Shown: positions 43,751 through 55,832, counted from the first letter of the stretch. The stretch is DNA of 64,000 bases from Bemisia tabaci (GCF_918797505.1 NC_092797.1:21279372-21343371); one strand, 5' to 3'. The notes: a model not told the origin generated them from the letters alone. Numbers and translations are program-made.

Positions 43751-46700
43751 TCGTCCGAAGTTGCGCGAAAGCTCTCGATTTCATGGGAGTGACGATGAGG
43801 CGTAGAACGGGAGAAGGCGAGATTTACGATTTGTTTTTATGTGCACATTCCTCCCCTGGAGCTCGACGGGGTATTCCCCCTTTTTTATTGTAAACCTGCG
43901 ATGGGCCGCGGCCGCGCTCGCGAGTTCGATCCCCTCGTCGAATCCACCAGCCTCAGCGTGTTGACTCCTCGTCTCCTTGTCTGTGGTAATGGGTGCATTC
44001 TACCCCGAGTTGCCATATCTCAGTACCCTAGCGACCCTTTTCTCGGGAAGGGGTGAGCTCACTGCCTGCCCCATCGTGCTAAAAGAGTGCTTCGAGTGCA
44101 TTCGAATGTCACCAGATCCTTCCTCATTTGAATATATCCGATCGCGATGAAATTCATTAAATATCTTCCCTTGAATTTTTATACCCTATTAGGACCGCGT
44201 TTAGCAGAAAGGAACCAAACCCCATCAGCCAATGCCAAATTCAACTGGGCAATTTAATTTTCTGCAAGGGAACTCTGGTGTGGATTCCTTTGAAAATTTT
44301 AAGGAATTTGCTTCGTATTATGCAGAAATTTCACTTAAATTTGCCCAAAAATCCGCCCAACCGTTTTCGTGTACAAAATTCAATTCCTCGATTAAATTTG
44401 GCTATAGCTGATGCGGCTTGGTTCCTTTCTGCTTTACATGGTGCATTTCTAAAATTGGGATGGAAGCACCAGTTGGTCCATTTCTAAGTGTAAATTGAAT
44501 TCCAGGAAAATTGGGATGAAATCACCAATTTTCCGGAAAATTTTTAGTTAATCAGCATAAATGCGATAAGTTTTAGTAAGTTTCCCTAAAATGTTTTTCC
44601 GTAGGTCCAGTTTGAACGGCAAGAAAATAGGGTAGGTTGTGGACTGATAAATTGTTTCAGACTTGTCGTGATAGCCATTTGGGGCCGCACATGCTTGAAC
44701 TTACGTAACGCAATCTTGGTAGGGATGTAGCTGCGTTATGGGAGGAGGGCGTCGCGAGTGCAGTGTTCCGCACCGCCAAGGTAAGGGGGCATCTAAGTAT
44801 TGCGTAACGCACTTTCGTTATTGATAAGAATACAAAAGAATGCATACCCCCTTTTAAGTCTATCAACTATTTCATAACGCTTCTCCCACCCTCTCCCCCA
44901 TGTAACGTACTTCAGTATTTTTTATAACGTACCTAAAGATATCACGCCTGAGACCCCTCCCGTAATTGCGTTACGTCACACCTTAATGACCTTGAACAAT
45001 TTTAACAGCCCTAATCAAAAAATACATTTTTTGTATTTATTAAGTTATTTTTGAACTTGGCCTAGTAATCCGTTCATCCATCAACAAACTGTAATTTTTT
45101 CAGTGTGAATTTTTCGTAAACGCTGAATTTCAGGTCTCCCGCCCCCTCGCTCGTGACGTACATCTAAATTCCTCCCCTCCAATATAAAAGATGCTGGATA
45201 TTATTACCATCCTCAAAATCGCACCCCTTTCAATGCCTATTGCTCGTAAAATCTTTCCTGAGGTATCATTTTACCCAAATCTAGGGGTGAAATTCCTTGA
45301 GAAGGAGGGAGCTTCGGAAAAACACCACAAAATAAATTGACCCAGAAAGGTCAAGGTATACCTACTACATAAGATTGCGGAGGGGAGAGGAAATAGCCAT
45401 TGATGCCTTTAAGTGCCACTGCGTTTTTAGCACTTCGATTTGCGTTAGAGGAAGCTCAAATAACGGCTGTAGAATGGAAATGATACCGCTTGGTACTAAG
45501 TCGAGTCCTAGAATTCGGCCCTTTCGCATCGTGAGAACGTAATTCTAAACTAGTATAAGGGAAAGCCCCCCCCCCCCCCAATACCTTTTTTTCATAGGTC
45601 AATGGTCGTAATTATATTCGGTTGCCCGCTATCATTTTTCTAACCCAATGCCGCGCCACTCCGAAAGAACTCCTCGCCGCTGATGATGCAGGCTTTGAAA
45701 TTTTCCAATCGAGACGTCTTGAACCTTTTTCAACATTCAAGTCGAAACGTCGGAATGCTTGAAGAGAAAGCTGAATCACCTTGATGTCTTTTCCATGATA
45801 GTCTCCAACGTGATTGGCGGCAGCAACTGTAAAGATGTATAGCCTCGCTTGTTGGAGTAAATCATCATGGATATTATTTTTTTCAGAGTCGAATCTAATC
45901 AAAAATTTCCTCCAAAATATCTGTGCACAAAACGAAAAGAGAACGGTATTTTTCACCAATGTTCTCTCGCGAACGGGAATTTTCGCAAAATCTTTATTAG
46001 TTCTTCCGGCTAGTGGATTTTACCATGCTCGTTTTGTAAGAAAAAGTATTCTTCAATGAAAAATGTATCACGGTGAACACGGTTAAGCATAGTAAATGAT
46101 CATGTTGGAATTTCTTTGAAATGTAGTACAAGAAATAAAAGTTCATGTTGTGCGTTTACTGAAGTAGCATTCATTAATTGGAATCACTGTGGTAGTTTCT
46201 TTAAGTATTCAATGATTCCATGACTCATTGAGCCGGCGGGGTGAACGACACTCAGAAGGCCGCAAACCCTTGAAATGGCAATTATTCGATCCATCTTTGG
46301 TAAGACATTTGACATCCATACTTGGAAAAAAAATCTCAATACGTAGCAGGCATCATTGAGCTACATAGTTGTAGCTGAAAAATTGGTCGTTCTCCAGACA
46401 AAAGAACGTAACTTTGTTTCAACGTTGCAAAATTTCCACTCGCTAATAGTATTTCTGCCAGAAAAGTGTCAAAAATATCACTTGCCAAAATCAGTTTTAA
46501 ACCTTGGAATTCTGAGAAACAAAAAAGTGTGCGGCAAAATACAAGACCCTCCGAGTTGCTTATGAACTAGATGCATTTACGGTAGCAAAATTTTCTCGTG
46601 ACACTTTCCTTAACTGTTTCATCTCAGATATCGTACGTTTAAAAACCGAAATATGTTTCTTAACGAACCGACCGAGGAAGCTCTAAAGCTATTTATCCTT

Positions 46701-46980
46701 CATTTGTTTCTCGAACAACGGCAATGCCGTTGGATCAAACTTTAACTGTTTGGAGGAGGTTTACCTATCTCTAAAATTCCAACAGATTGCAAAGCCTACG
46801 ACCTGCAGTTGCAGCACAAGGTGCAGAGAAGACTACCTTATGAATATGAATGCAATGAATATGAATGATCTAAAAGAAAAATTACATTTGATTCACCAAA
46901 TCGTTACTCCCCTAAAATGTACAGCATTAGTAGAGTTTCCGAAACATCTCAACCGAGAAATGTCCCCTCTGCATCCAATT
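43751..46980. other. Apparently unique stretch
   Basis: 3.2 kb without a recognisable gene. 44690-44990 has several gcgttacg/cgtaacgc words, possibly an eroded inverted-repeat element. Frames reach 115 codons (45612-45959, minus) without family resemblance. Confidence 0.4.
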
Positions 46981-46984
46981 TTTC

Positions 46985-47065
46985 TATCTCTATTCTTCTC
47001 CTTTTCTCCGTATCCTTCTTCTCCTTCTTTGTCTTCTTCTTCTTCTTCTTCTTCTTCTTTCAAGA
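46985..47065. repeat. Pyrimidine-rich ttc/tct microsatellite
   Basis: Mostly (tct/ctt)n, with a cleaner (cttctt) run at 47030-47060. Serine and phenylalanine runs in frames here come from the repeat. Confidence 0.85.
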
Positions 47066-48745
47066 GGTTCCGAGTTCAATTCCATGGCTAGGCAACCCGA
47101 GAATGGTAATCCGCAAGGTTTTAGGGTCTGATCTGGGTCTGGGTCTGAAGGCCCCAGAGGCAAAAAGATGCAAAAAAACCTATGATATCCTGTTAGAGGA
47201 ACATATGAGCTACATTCTTGCACTGATAAGAACGTGTTAGCTCGTGTTAGTGATAACTAAAACTTAAGGTGAAGGCAATTTTTTGCCTAAATTAGGACAA
47301 AACTTTGGAGTCTCATGGTGGTCATAAAATTAATCTTAATACTAAAAACGATTAAACCATCAAAAAGTACTTACTTTCACCTTTCTTTTCCGTATTTGAT
47401 CGGGGATCTACGCCAACAAAACGACACAAGGCAATACACGATAACGTGCACTTTAAATTCTCACGTTTCTTTACTTACCTCGGAGGATGTGAAGTTCGCC
47501 ACCATATATCTGATTATAAAGACAATTACATAAGATTTGATAGGTCATTTCACACCTACTAAAGGATGTAGGTAAGGATTATATGCTCGATTGCCAGATT
47601 TTCGTACTTTCAAAAATCGGATTTTTGGCCACGATTCATTAGGCCTAGAATCTTTATAATAATTCTAACCATGAAAATCAGCGCAGAATGGTTGACAGCC
47701 TCCATTGAGTATAAGAATGTCAAAGCTATTTAGGTCTAAGTAGTATTGAGTATATCTAGAAAATTTTGCTAGCAGGGTTTGATGATCAAAGAGTAAATTA
47801 TTTTTAAAAAATCGCTTGAAATGAAAATTTTTAGGGACAATTTTTGGTTCGGGGAGGGGGCGCCCTAAAGGGCTAATGCCATATGTCTTGCTAACACGAA
47901 TATCACCATATTGAATGTGCAATTTTTTTAACTTACGCTCCAGTCAGGATCAATAGACCGAAAAACATAGTACTGACTTGATTCAATTTCAATCATTTCT
48001 TCTCCTCTTATTTTTCTGGATTAAATACGTATTTTTGGGGCTTCTGCCTTGATAACCTCTTGATCATTGAAAAATAGATTTCATATTATAGTGAGACAAC
48101 CTTCAAAACATTAAACTGACATTCAATTTGGTATTCTAATCATATTTGGCTTTTCTTCTAATTTTTTGGTTTCAAGGGCCTGCCGCCATCTTGGATTTAA
48201 GAATTTGTAAAACTAAGGTCAAATTTGAATTCAGCGACCCAAAAAACATAAGTACACCAAATTTCATGATATTCTGATCATTTCCGATTTATGCCACAAT
48301 GCGGCGTCCGTCGCAGACCATAGTGCGGGGAAGCGAGTCGAGAGGGCCGCGCGTAATTATCGGTGACCCATTTGTCAAGCTGAATAAACCGTTATAAAAA
48401 TGGAGACAAAGGCTTGATGAAGGTGAACAGAAGTGGGAAATGAGTTGTCAATCCTACGGCAGCAACCTCTTAGTCACCCCTAATCGCCGGCTCACCAGTG
48501 CATATTGCATGCTGTAATGCTGCATGTTGTGGTTCGGCCACCGGGTCTCGGGGCGAGAGCCACTTTGCCTCCGCCGCTGTTGCCTAACCTACCGGATAAT
48601 TATTTATATCGTTTAAATGGATAATGTTAGAGTGACTTTCTGGAGTTTTCGGGGTTAATAAGTGGAATTTCAGGGGACGATTCCTTAATGACCATTTTTT
48701 CCCTTTCTTTTGGAGCCATCTCATGATTAATTTAGTAGCACTGAT
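47066..48745. other. Mostly unique stretch
   Basis: No gene recognised. 48170-48310 includes gccgccatcttggattt and accaaatttcatgatattc, a type of sequence often met in dispersed insect repeats, but there is no second copy in this window to prove it. Confidence 0.4.
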
Positions 48746-48794
48746 TTTCTTCTTCTTCTTCTTCTTCTTCTTCTTCTTCTTCTTCTTCTTCTTC
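48746..48794. repeat. (TTC)n microsatellite
   Basis: About 16 perfect ttc/ctt triplets, the purest microsatellite in the window. Confidence 0.95.
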
Positions 48795-49195
48795 TACCTT
48801 CTGACTAGAGCCGTGACCCTGTTTGTCTAGCTTCTAAATTAGTATATAAATATGACAAAATGCAAATATGCACTGATTTTGCCAGTGAAAATTGTGGTCA
48901 ATGGTAGTTTGGAGAGATTTTTTGGCTCAAAATAAACATTTATTTTTTTTATGTGAATATGTTCTGAAGTTTAACCCCAAGGGCTTCTCCTTTCACGTTT
49001 AAAGAATTCTTTTGTTTTGTTTTGTTTTTTTTTTTTTCAAATACTGGGGATAGTTTTGTGTCAATCGTCATGCTAATAAAAACGTAGGTGTAAGGTGTAA
49101 TCTTCAATCCGAATTTCAGGTCAACTATTATATTGGGTCGGTTTTTCGGGGGTTGTCAAGAGGTCCTCCACTTCACTAAAAAATAACTTTGGCCT

Positions 49196-49310
49196 TGAAA
49201 GCCGTACTTACAAGCCTATAGACATACCGTTCGCTCCGGGCTCTGAGACCGAAGTTCTGGGTGAAGCACCTGTTGCTCCGGCCACTGAACTCGGAGCAGT
49301 CTCAAATACT
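49196..49310. repeat. Partial CCGTCCG-type element
   Basis: Contains gcctatagacataccgttcg and ctccgggctctgagaccga, matching one side of 59076-59291; the other side is lost. Confidence 0.65.
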
Positions 49311-49880
49311 CGGATTTAAGCAAATGAGAAGAAAAAACCCACCTGATGACTGAGGAGACAATAGATACACTTAACCTACTTTGATTAGTCTTCGAGAAGA
49401 ATTCAAAGTGGTAGCGCGGTTTTTATCTTTTAAGTATGACGAATCACCTTAACGCAAGAAGATAAAACAATTTGGTCTGTGTGCCGTAATGCAGAGCGTT
49501 TTCTTAAATTAGAGGTTTTTTTTAAGAAAAAATTCGGCTTATCCTCTTGCGTCATTCTCCTGAATCGCTGTATTACTAAAAGTTTCCTCTTTGTGGCAAT
49601 ACAACATATTTCTGCGTTTGATTTTTGAAAATCAAGTCACATAGACTAATTTCCAGTTCTATCGGTCAAACAATGAAGTATTTATTTTGCTTGGTGCGCA
49701 AATTTAAGAGAATGCATCACTCAAATTCTCTAAGTTCACGTGGAAAGGAAAATTAAGTCTACCAAGTCCCGGCAAAACGTCCCTCTCTATCTTTTTATAC
49801 CCTCGATCTTGTCTGTTTTTCATCATTTCATGCTTATGTGCAGTAATATTGATTAATACTTTTATGACTGATCATAATTT

Positions 49881-49905
49881 TTCTCTTTTCTGTTGTAGGT
49901 AAGCA
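49881..49905 (+). promoter_or_regulatory. Candidate recursive splice site (ratchet point)
   Basis: ttctcttttctgttgtag|gtaagc: a long pyrimidine tract and 3' splice site directly abut a strong 5' splice site, with no exon between (AG at 49897-49898, GT at 49899-49900). This juxtaposition is the zero-length-exon signature of recursive splicing in long insect introns. It is on the plus strand, as is the microexon candidate. No flanking exon was found, so this is an inference from the motif alone. Confidence 0.4.
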
Positions 49906-50279
49906 TGCTTGAACGATCATTTTCATTAGTTCATCGCCGTGATTTTGGTGAGTTTATCCACTGTCAAAGTAGTATACAAACAAGCACGGTGAAAATGCGC
50001 TCGACATGCACGAATCGTGTTTTGGTGGTATATCAGCAAAAAGCACTAGGATCACCTTTATCCAGACGCACCATTTTTAAGTTAAAATTTAACTTAGATT
50101 AGGTATCGTCCTCTGAAAAATTAGACGATTCATGGTTGCCGTCATCTATCGTGGAAGTGCTCACCATGATTTATTCCTTCTTGGTTTTAGCAATAAATGG
50201 TGTAAACATTTGATGTGATCGCTCGAAGTACTTTCGTGATAGAAATAAGGTGAGAAAACAAAAGTACAATGTTTAAGAA

Positions 50280-50329
50280 AAGGTTCAAACCAATTTTAAG
50301 TGCATTAACTTAAAATTGGTTTGAACCTT
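50280..50329. repeat. Perfect 21 bp hairpin
   Basis: The arms aaggttcaaaccaatttt(aag) at 50280-50300 and their exact inverse at 50309-50329 are separated by the 8-base loop tgcattaa. Too short for a typical miRNA precursor and perfectly paired, so it is more likely a recent inverted duplication or MITE remnant. Confidence 0.85.
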
Positions 50330-51635
50330 GAAACGGTTGAAACCTTTTCAGAACCTTGAGCATCCTCGCTAAGCGAAAGGAAAATCTGAGCTAAGCAGAG
50401 ACTTTAATTAGGCGAACCAATCATTCAAAACGTAGAGGATTAAAGGGAGAGAACCTATAAAATCGTAGGAAATTTGGGATTATAACAAAATCGATGCATG
50501 AAAATTTACATATTTGGTTGCTTGGACAGGAGTAATGTTGAATTCTGCCTTTATCTCCGTGCTCCGTGCGCGGAAAATTACGAGAATACGCAAGGAAACG
50601 CAAGTAATTTGGAAAGTTCAAGAACCCTGCTTGCACTTCTTAGGTTGATGACTCCAATCACCGTGTTTTTCGAAGAGTGATACCTACTTCTGATGATATC
50701 GAACGTGGAAACTTAACGTTTCAACGACCCTAAGACCTCAATTTTAAGAACTAAGTTCAACGCCCATTTCCATATCCCAACTATTTGTCGCCGGCTTTGA
50801 AATTTTGTCGTAGAAAAAGACGGGCGGCTAGTCAAGCTCAAAACTATTCCTCGAACCTTTTTTTTTTTTTTTTAAAAAAAAATGTAACTTTGTTACATTG
50901 AGTTTAATTCAGTGCGATCCTGAAACCTTCGTTGGGATTTCTTATCGAATCGCTCTCAAAAATTGAAACTTTCAGTGGCGATGAATGCCAGCGAAGAGAT
51001 GGGGTAATCATTGTGGGAACAGTCCCTGGCCGAGTCAAATATCCGAAATTTTGACGAGTAATTAATTGAATCCTAAGCCGTTACGGTGCCGTAACCACAC
51101 ACTTTGTATATAATTAAAACTAAACGTCTCCCTCCCCTTCCCTTCCCTCACGCATTTCCTCCTTCCCGATCTGAACACGGCCCCGCCTGTGTTTTCAGTT
51201 TTTTTATGCCCTTTTTCTCTCACATCCCTTCCCTTCACCCTGTTCACATAGCGAAACGCATACAAATTCTAACAGTCCTGCTGATTTTTATCTGATAAAT
51301 TTCTCCTCAAGATAAAGTCAAGTAAATGAACGAACAATTATTAGCGTACCCACCTGGGTCGGTCAAGCCTTTCACGACGTTTCCTGAAGAGGAACGATTT
51401 GGGTCAGCTGCCGAAACTTCAGTGAGAATTATGCGCTTTTGGCGTGGAGTAGAGAAGGTAACATTAATGTCAGCCCCCTCTCATTTTATTCCTCGCCCAG
51501 GGGGGTAGGTAGGACCGGTTTACCCCCTTCAATTTCAATGGTAGGAAGTGTACCTGACAGTTTCCACTCCGGTTTTTTCAAACGAATCGTTATTTTTACC
51601 TTTTTTGTTCTAAACATGCAAATTAGATACGCGGC

Positions 51636-51790
51636 AAACTGCAAGTTGGCAACACTGGTGTTTTCCCTTTATTTTAATCAATTAAAAATATCGATTTGAA
51701 GTAAGGCAAGCTGCCTCGCTAAGAATCGATTGTTTTGCATACTTTTAGAAGGAGGTAAAACAGTGTTGCCAGCTTTCAAGAATCGTCACT
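51636..51790. repeat. Palindromic unit with ttggcaacactg ends
   Basis: gcaagttggcaacactg and cagtgttgccagcttt are inverse; the interior has tatcgattt and aagaatcgattg. The same family as 43600-43750, also followed by gaatcgtcactgc. Confidence 0.72.
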
Positions 51791-51940
51791 GCGTTGAAGT
51801 ATTCTTTCGTTCACTTTACGGACGTCCTCTATCTGGTATTTTTGTAATTCTTCTCCTGCGCTGTTATGATAATGAAAGCTTCGAATCATTTCAACGTAGC
51901 CGTTAGTGACTGAGACTGAGGCGCCATCGCGCCACGCCGT

Positions 51941-52165
51941 ACAGTGGAACAAGTCCGAAAAAACGTGGAACATTATGTGGGAACTTTGAAAGCTCATGAA
52001 TACAAAACGCAGGAGTTAAGCAAATGGTCCCATTGGTTGTCTCGTAAAATTTTCTCATAGGAGCACGCCATGCAATTAAAAATTTTGATAAAATATACAT
52101 GAAATTTGCCGTTCATGTAAACAATTTTCATGTCCGACTTCTTCCCATGGTTCACTCTACTGCAT
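51941..52165. repeat. Diverged relative of the CACTGTGGATCGAG element
   Basis: Shares with the next entry the order cagtgga, agtccga, an aactttgaaagc block, ttccattggtt-like (tcccattggttgtctcg) and tcatgtccgact, but is strongly diverged. It suggests that two related elements inserted side by side. Confidence 0.55.
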
Positions 52166-52170
52166 GCCGA

Positions 52171-52636
52171 GCAGTAGATCGAGTCAATAGTAGAGCTCGG
52201 ACAACATCTGGAAAGTTTAAAACCTTATAACTCCGTTCGCACAAAATGTTGAGGTTTTACAAGTGGTTCCATTGGTTACCTCGTGAACTTTTTTTTAAGA
52301 GCGCTCCTCAAAATTTAAAATGTGACGAATTAAACATAAAAATTTGCAGTTTTAGTTAAAAATTTCATGTCTGGCCTCTCTGAATGACCCGCACTAGAAA
52401 AAAAAAACACATTGGATCGAGAGTCCAGACTCTTAAAAACATTGATAAGAAAAAATACTCTTGATTCAATTGGATTTTTACTTGAATCAAAACGAAATCC
52501 GTTTAAATTAAGAGGCTTGGTTCTTGATTTAAGCTATAATCTGATTGAATCAAGAGTAGGTACTTTTTCTTGTCGATGTTTTTAAGAGTCTGGACTCCAG
52601 ATCCAATGTGTTTTTTTTCCAGTGCGATCCACTGTG
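52171..52636. mobile_element. CACTGTGGATCGAG MITE, copy 1, split by another MITE
   Basis: Collinear with 60081-60313 in the opposite orientation: gatcgagtcaatag, cttataactccgtt, caaaatgttgaggtt, gtggttccattggtta, tttcatgtctggcctctc. Its right end is separated: gaatgacccg stops at 52391, and atccactgtg resumes after the insert at about 52627. Confidence 0.8.
52392..52624. mobile_element. CACTGGAAAA MITE, copy 1, nested
   Basis: Terminal inverted repeats of about 80 bp: cactagaaaaaaaaaacaca on the left and the inverse of cactggaaaaaaaacacatt on the right, each followed by the ttgga...gagtccagactct segment. The interior again folds (cttgattcaat and attgaatcaag). Inserted in the previous element with a 2 bp duplication, cg. 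Copy 2 is at 63538-63753. Confidence 0.9.
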
Positions 52637-53938
52637 CGCCGTCTGATAAATTTTTTTTTTATTTTTATGTACATATTAATAATCGTGATGCCGCAGCGAC
52701 GCCGCGACGACGACGGCGGCGCCTGGACCCGACTATAGGTCGAATAAATGATGCTTCTCTGACGTAAAGGCGTATCTCTAGTTCCACATGACCCCCAGAG
52801 AGCATGTAGTTTTATGGACCTCAGGGCTCACCTGGATACTCAGATGCGTCCATACGTCAGAGGAGCGACGAAATGACGCTTGGAAGACGGACGAGCGCAT
52901 AACATGGATCCGAGATCGGTGAAAGCAGGAAGGTGGCAGGGGTGGCGATCGAGGAGTGGAGGGAATGCCTCTTGTTCCACGAGTGGATCATCTGTAGATA
53001 AGAGCCAGGAATTGGGTCACCTACTGCCAGATCTTCACCACTCAATGCGTCACCGTTATCTGAGAGCTCCGCTGCGTGCGGCGTCTAACACATCTAGCCT
53101 GTAAATAGTATTATCATCTCGCACCCAAGTTCCAATGCGCAAGCACCTCAAGTCGAACGCAACTCGATCGAGTATTTTTGGAATGGGAAGGGTTAAAGAG
53201 CCGCGACAACTACTGCCGAGAGCTTTAAGTGAAGAACTATCGTGAGTCCCGAATCATTACTCAAAGCTCTCTAACTTCCTACTTCATTTTTGCCGTAGAT
53301 GCATCATGATTTTTGAGCTATCGACTGGTTCGTCTTTAGACGAGCTCGCTGGCTTCAAATTTTCGAATTATAGCTCAGGTATTTTATTGCCGCTGAGTGT
53401 CTGTTAGGTGTAGTCCGCGTCGTAACCAGGGAAGGAAATTCAATTTTGAGCCTCAGTCGTGTACGGTATAGAAAAAAGACGAAGAAAAAAAAATCAGTTC
53501 TTGCCGAATCGCACGCCGAATTCCCCAAAGGACTGTGTTGTTGGGTTATGATAACTTTTACGACTGTGAGAAAAACTGCTGAATCGTATGACACATTATT
53601 ATTTTGTCACGGTATTATTATCACCAATTACGAGTTGCATTGCACACAGTTATTTTGATACGTATATCAGAAAATAACATATGTACCATGAGTAATAGCA
53701 ATGACCCCAATTATTGGTCTGTTTATCGCAGTCTCGCGAAACTGGTGTAGTTATGCAGGAGCCCTAGATTTGCATCTACATACTGTCTCTAAATTACTCG
53801 CGACGTAATATTTCGTCACTTGCGACCCGGGGGAAAAAAACACTTAGAGTGGCCGTGATTTTCTCCGTAGCATGCAAAAAAGTATTGGATTGTCGGGACT
53901 TTTTCAATTTTGTAAACGTACGCGGGAAAAAAAAAGTC
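52637..53938. other. Geneless stretch
   Basis: A short CG-rich run at 52690-52730, otherwise mixed sequence; no gene or shared repeat recognised. Confidence 0.4.
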
Positions 53939-54179
53939 GGTCAGATGAACCGATCGTTCGGTGTTCCACATCAACCCAACCACTCGGTTTGTTCAACTCA
54001 AATTTCGGTTTATGTAATTGAACTTTCGGTAAGTGTAATTGAGCCTTTGATTCGTATTATCGAACTTCGTTTGTCAGTTCACTCTATCGCCGAAGTTCGG
54101 CTACCCGCACCGAAAGTTCGGTTTGACAAACCCAATCGTTGGGGTGCTATGGAACACCAAACGTTTGGTTCATATGACC
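53939..54179. mobile_element. GGTCAGATGAACC inverted-repeat element
   Basis: The left part ggtcagatgaaccgatcg then ttcggtgttccacatcaacc and the right part ggggtgctatggaacacc then aacgtttggttcatatgacc are inverse over about 70 bp. The centre has several cgaacttcgg/ccgaaagttcgg words. A 155-codon frame over this region (53849-54316) follows the repeats and is not considered a gene. Confidence 0.78.
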
Positions 54180-54235
54180 GAATTTTTCTTTCAGTGATAC
54201 GAAGCTCAAAGCTATGCGTTCATAACAGCGCGAAA

Positions 54236-54507
54236 CGGCATATCGACAGTGAAAGTCGGCAATCACATAACTCGGTTTGCGACGTCGCAGACTTCCTGTC
54301 ATATTTTATTTTTTAAACGGAAAACTACTCAACGGTAATTCTTTAAAACTGCCGTGATTTTTCTTCTATGTGCGAGGAAAATTCTGCAAAAACTTCAAGG
54401 AATCATGTCCATTTGTTCTCCTTTAAAAAAATAACATAGTTGCGGAGATTTTCAGACGCCGCAAACGAGTTATGTGATTGCCGACTTGCACCGTCGATAT
54501 GTCCATT
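54236..54507. repeat. Inverted repeat, 46 bp arms
   Basis: Left arm about 54240-54290 (atatcgacagtgaaagtcgg, aatcacataactcgg); right arm about 54456-54502 (inverse, with gagttatgtgattgccgac). The loop is about 160 bp. It lies directly right of the previous inverted-repeat element and may belong to a larger composite. Confidence 0.78.
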
Positions 54508-54988
54508 TTTTAATCGATGCCAGTCACCCTCGAAGAAAAAACTGTACTTGATTATACAGTGTGGTATCCGTGAAGTTCAAGGCGTATAGGCAAGATGAAG
54601 CGCATTTTCTTCGGTTTTAACCATCATCGTTAATTCGATCATCGTCTCTCTCGGATGTACGGAGCTACCAACTCAGGAACCAGGTGAAGCAGCACTTGGT
54701 TATTTAGAGCACTCAGTGTGCTGTCGTTGACAATTTGATTATTAGCTTCTCAATGCAGAAAAAAAGTCCGACCAGTGTCACAGTGTGCCACAACTCGACA
54801 TTTTGCCAGATGGAGCATGTTATTTTAGAAATGGCTTTGAAAAGTAAGATTGAGGCGATTTTAGGAGTGAGGTTCGGCATCGTTTCCGGCGACCGACGAG
54901 TACTCATTAAACAATCGCGGCTGCATTGCCCCGACCGATCGCAAACGTATTCGCACATTATTTTGTGTCTCTGAGTCGAGCCGTTGCC
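54508..54988. other. Geneless stretch
   Basis: Nothing recognised; two overlapping 80-codon frames on opposite strands without family signature. Confidence 0.35.
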
Positions 54989-54992
54989 CGCT

Positions 54993-55828
54993 TTGCTATG
55001 CTAAGGAAAAACGCTGTATGGACATTCGAGAGTTGCCAAATTGCCCCGAATAAAACATGTATTTTGTAGAAAAATCATGCTAGTTTTCCTTGAAACTTTC
55101 AGACGGTTTCGATAAAATGGAGATGTTGTATATGTGAGGAATTTGCGATTTGACTGTTGATTTTTATGTAAAAGTTCGCGAGAAACACGATGGTGCCACT
55201 GGTTTTCTCTGAAATCAACTCCCAAGCTCAAAAAAAGCTCTCAAGTTGAGGCCAAAATGGAGGGGATATCCCACGCTATCCTGAGAGTCCACCTCTACAT
55301 CAAGACAAACTCTCCATGCCAAGATAGGGAGCAAATAGATTAGCAGTGATGCCGTGTTTTCAGTTTTGAAGTCCCCAAATAAAAAAGCAGCCCTGTCAAT
55401 GTATTTGCTCCCTATCTGTGCATGGAGAGTTTGTCTTGATGTAGAGGTGGACTCTCAGGATTAGCGTGGGTTATCTCCTCCATTTTGGCATCAATTTGAG
55501 AGCTTTTTTTGAGCTTGGGAATTGATTTCAGAGAAAACCAGTAGCACCATCGTGTTTCTCGCGAACTTATATACAAGAATCAACAGTCGAATCGCAAATT
55601 CCTCACACATGCAATATCTCCATTGCCCCAAATAAAACATGTATTCTGGAGAAAAAGTCATGCGTACTTTTCCTTGTAACTTTCAGACGGTTTCGATAAA
55701 ACTGCGAACAAAATTGTCTGAAAAAATTAAAGACAAGTATTCACAATTTTCCTAGTAAATTAAGATTTTATTGAAGGCAATGTGGCAACGTTTGAGGGCT
55801 CATACGGCGTTTTTCCTGAGCACGGCAG
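54993..55828. mobile_element. CTGCCGTGCT MITE, copy 1, enlarged by a nested palindrome
   Basis: Inverted ends ttgctatgctaaggaaaaac and gtttttcctgagcacggcag, then gttgccaaattg and caatgtggcaac. Flanked by a 4 bp duplication cgct (54989-54992 and 55829-55832). The total is 836 bp, against 253 bp for copy 2 at 61118-61370. The excess equals the palindrome plus one direct-repeat copy (about 584 bp). Confidence 0.85.
55041..55701. repeat. 505 bp palindrome between 77 bp direct repeats
   Basis: Direct repeats 55041-55117 and 55623-55701 (ttgccccgaataaaacatg through ggtttcgataaaa) flank a palindrome, 55118-55622. Its arms of about 220 bp (tggagatgttgtatatgtga through gggagcaaata, and the inverse) enclose a loop of about 60 bp. 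The direct repeat belongs to the host MITE; the palindrome does not. Confidence 0.88.
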
Positions 55829-55832
55829 CGCT

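Larger units (their letters stand above)
49311..51635. other. Mostly unique stretch
   Basis: No gene recognised. It carries the recursive splice site candidate at 49881-49905 and the perfect hairpin at 50280-50329. Neither the 65-codon frame starting at the splice-like site nor the other frames resemble a known family. Confidence 0.4.

Noticed and set aside
53849..54316. 155-codon plus-strand frame
   Set aside because: Spans both arms of an inverted-repeat element; its repeated words follow the DNA repeats.
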